A stretch of 64,000 nucleotides of DNA, from positions 124,001 to 188,000 of the forward strand of contig DINS01000008.1 in NCBI GenBank assembly GCA_002426015.1, given 5' to 3'. Numbering within the stretch: position 1 is the stretch's first letter; each line of letters opens with the position of its first letter. Below are positions 63,082 to 64,000 of the stretch, one piece after another. Source of the DNA: Flavobacteriaceae bacterium UBA5534. GTDB lineage: Bacteria > Bacteroidota > Bacteroidia > Flavobacteriales > Flavobacteriaceae. Both the position numbers and the translations under genes were made by a program. The notes under the pieces were generated by a model. It searched no databases and was not told where the DNA came from. It worked only from the letters and a program-made list of their open reading frames with translations.

Positions 63082-63645
63082 ATGTACAACAAAAACATAA
63101 AATTAATCATTGCTTTCTTAATCATCGCTTATGCTGTGTATCAATTTACAGATGGTGAAATCGGCAATGGCATTATGCTTATTCTGCTATCACTAATATT
63201 CATTTTCTTATACTTTAAAAATGAATTTATATTGCTTGCCTTTTTAAAGTTACGTAAACAAGATTTTGAAGGTGCGAAAAACTGGTTAAATAAAATTAAG
63301 AATCCATCAAAGGCATTGGTAAAAAAGCAAGAAGGTTATTACAATTACTTAAATGGCATTATGGTGTCACAAACCAATATGAACGAGGCCGAAAAGTATT
63401 TTAAAAATGCTGTTAACCTAGGCTTGTCAATGGATCATGATATGGCGATGGCAAAATTAAATTTAGCAGGTATTGCTTTTAGCAAAAGACGTCCGCAAGA
63501 AGCAAAAATTTTGATGAAGGAAGCAGAAAAACTAGATAAAAGAGGTATGCTTACCGATCAGATAAAAATGATGAAAGATAGTATGAAAAAAGCACAAATG
63601 CCTAACCAACATTATGGTGGAGCAAGACAAGGCAGACGTCGCTGA
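63082..63645 (+). CDS. Membrane protein with tetratricopeptide-like helices
   Basis: A 187-residue protein with two N-terminal membrane segments (about 7-25 and 29-50) and helical pairs behind (FILLAFLKLRKQDFEGAKNWLNKIKNPS, AEKYFKNAVNLGLSMDHDMAMAKLNLAGIAFSKRRPQEAKILMKEAEKL), which read as TPR-like repeats. It ends in a basic tail (GARQGRRR). Co-transcribed with the DUF6263 gene (2-bp gap). Confidence 0.75.
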   Translation: MYNKNIKLIIAFLIIAYAVYQFTDGEIGNGIMLILLSLIFIFLYFKNEFILLAFLKLRKQDFEGAKNWLNKIKNPSKALVKKQEGYYNYLNGIMVSQTNMNEAEKYFKNAVNLGLSMDHDMAMAKLNLAGIAFSKRRPQEAKILMKEAEKLDKRGMLTDQIKMMKDSMKKAQMPNQHYGGARQGRRR

Positions 63646-63665
63646 TTAAAAAATATAATGACGCT

Positions 63666-63697
63666 AAAAGGCATTAATCAACCGATTAATGCCTTTT
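63666..63697 (+). terminator. Terminator of the DUF6263 operon
   Basis: Perfect 14-bp stem AAAAGGCATTAATC/GATTAATGCCTTTT with loop AACC and a following T tract. Confidence 0.92.
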
Positions 63698-63823
63698 TTT
63701 ATCGGTAAAATGTACTATAGAAATCTAATTCTTACAAATAAAGCCTCATCAACGAAAAGTTTTGTTAGACAAAATATTCTTTTGTAGCTTTCATCTACTT
63801 TATAATCAACCAAATAAGTAAAC

Positions 63824-64000
63824 ATGAAAAAAATGTTTACCATACTTTGTTTAGGATTTGCACTTTCAGTTTTCTCACAAGAACCTAAAGTATATTTTGA
63901 CGACGCCCTTTCTGAACACTTAAGAACATATAACTCAAAATCAGATTTAGCCGTAAAAAACAAAAACATTGAACGGGTTGATATCTTGTTCGACTCCTTA
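63824..64000 (+). CDS. Exported protein of unknown function, partial
   Basis: An open frame from ATG 63824 to the window end (59 codons): MKKMFTILCLGFALSVFSQ is a signal peptide, followed by EPKVYFDDALSEHLRTYN and a lysine-rich stretch. Too little is present to name the family. Confidence 0.7.
   Translation, partial: MKKMFTILCLGFALSVFSQEPKVYFDDALSEHLRTYNSKSDLAVKNKNIERVDILFDSL

Overview
The window is a low-GC, densely coded chromosomal segment from a member of the Flavobacteriaceae (Bacteroidota), probably marine. Evidence: promoters of the Bacteroidota type (TTTG, about 19 nt, TAnnTTTG), type IX secretion C-terminal sorting domains, SusC-like receptor architecture, families such as DUF4252, DUF5683, DUF6122 and DUF6263, and the order parA-parB-DUF5683-dapB-lepB-wbqC. 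I see no insertion sequence, prophage, integrase or CRISPR array. One tRNA (Pro, UGG) and one riboswitch (cobalamin) are present; there is no rRNA.

Layout. 1-1936: an RND-type efflux operon (tetR, tolC, start of the adaptor) with a clear TetR operator. 2005-4113: small membrane protein, thioredoxin, c-type cytochrome, rhodanese and an FKBP isomerase. 4265-6946: tRNA-Pro, a PQQ-type sugar dehydrogenase with a cytochrome c partner, uridine kinase, a FtsB/DivIC-like protein. 6939-11081: B12-dependent methylmalonyl-CoA mutase, its two subunits separated by a lipoprotein gene of unknown function. 11099-14076: DUF1801, MarC, a lipoprotein with two intradiol-dioxygenase-like domains, DUF2200. 14170-16938: an M16 peptidase. 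17085-24419: a nitrite/nitric-oxide island (Rrf2 NO-sensor type regulator, Ric/ScdA, an oxidase-like membrane protein, hemerythrin; converging on nirK, a NirV-like protein, a SCO copper chaperone and a porin). 24708-30431: the conserved par/dapB/lepB block. 30477-35571: endo/exonuclease-phosphatase, two rhomboids, mutL and two paralogous small membrane proteins. 35754-41744: HTH/membrane pair, ABC-F ATPase, cardiolipin synthase, glycosyltransferase, haem-binding protein. 41782-47185: HEAT-like protein, DUF1028, purB, a DUF4252/sigma-factor module. 47359-54080: S41 peptidase, a TonB receptor under a cobalamin riboswitch, and a divergent B12-type ABC importer. 54190-56982: rmuC and a satD-DUF3307 pair preceded by a tandem 28-bp repeat array. 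57030-64000: two T9SS cargo proteins, carB, rpmH, DUF6263 and two unassigned genes.

How parts connect. The B12 importer and riboswitch-controlled receptor can supply the cofactor of the methylmalonyl-CoA mutase. The nitrite/NO island looks like one regulon: the same palindrome (GGATAAATTTATCC and variants) lies before the Rrf2 regulator, before ric and before nirK, and at the regulator it sits on the -33 promoter element. The C-terminal cytochrome domain of NirK is a close relative of the free-standing cytochrome beside the sugar dehydrogenase. The strongest candidates for something not yet described are the five-unit 28-bp dyad array before satD, the palindrome regulon with its unassigned His-rich membrane protein, and the double-domain dioxygenase-like lipoprotein.
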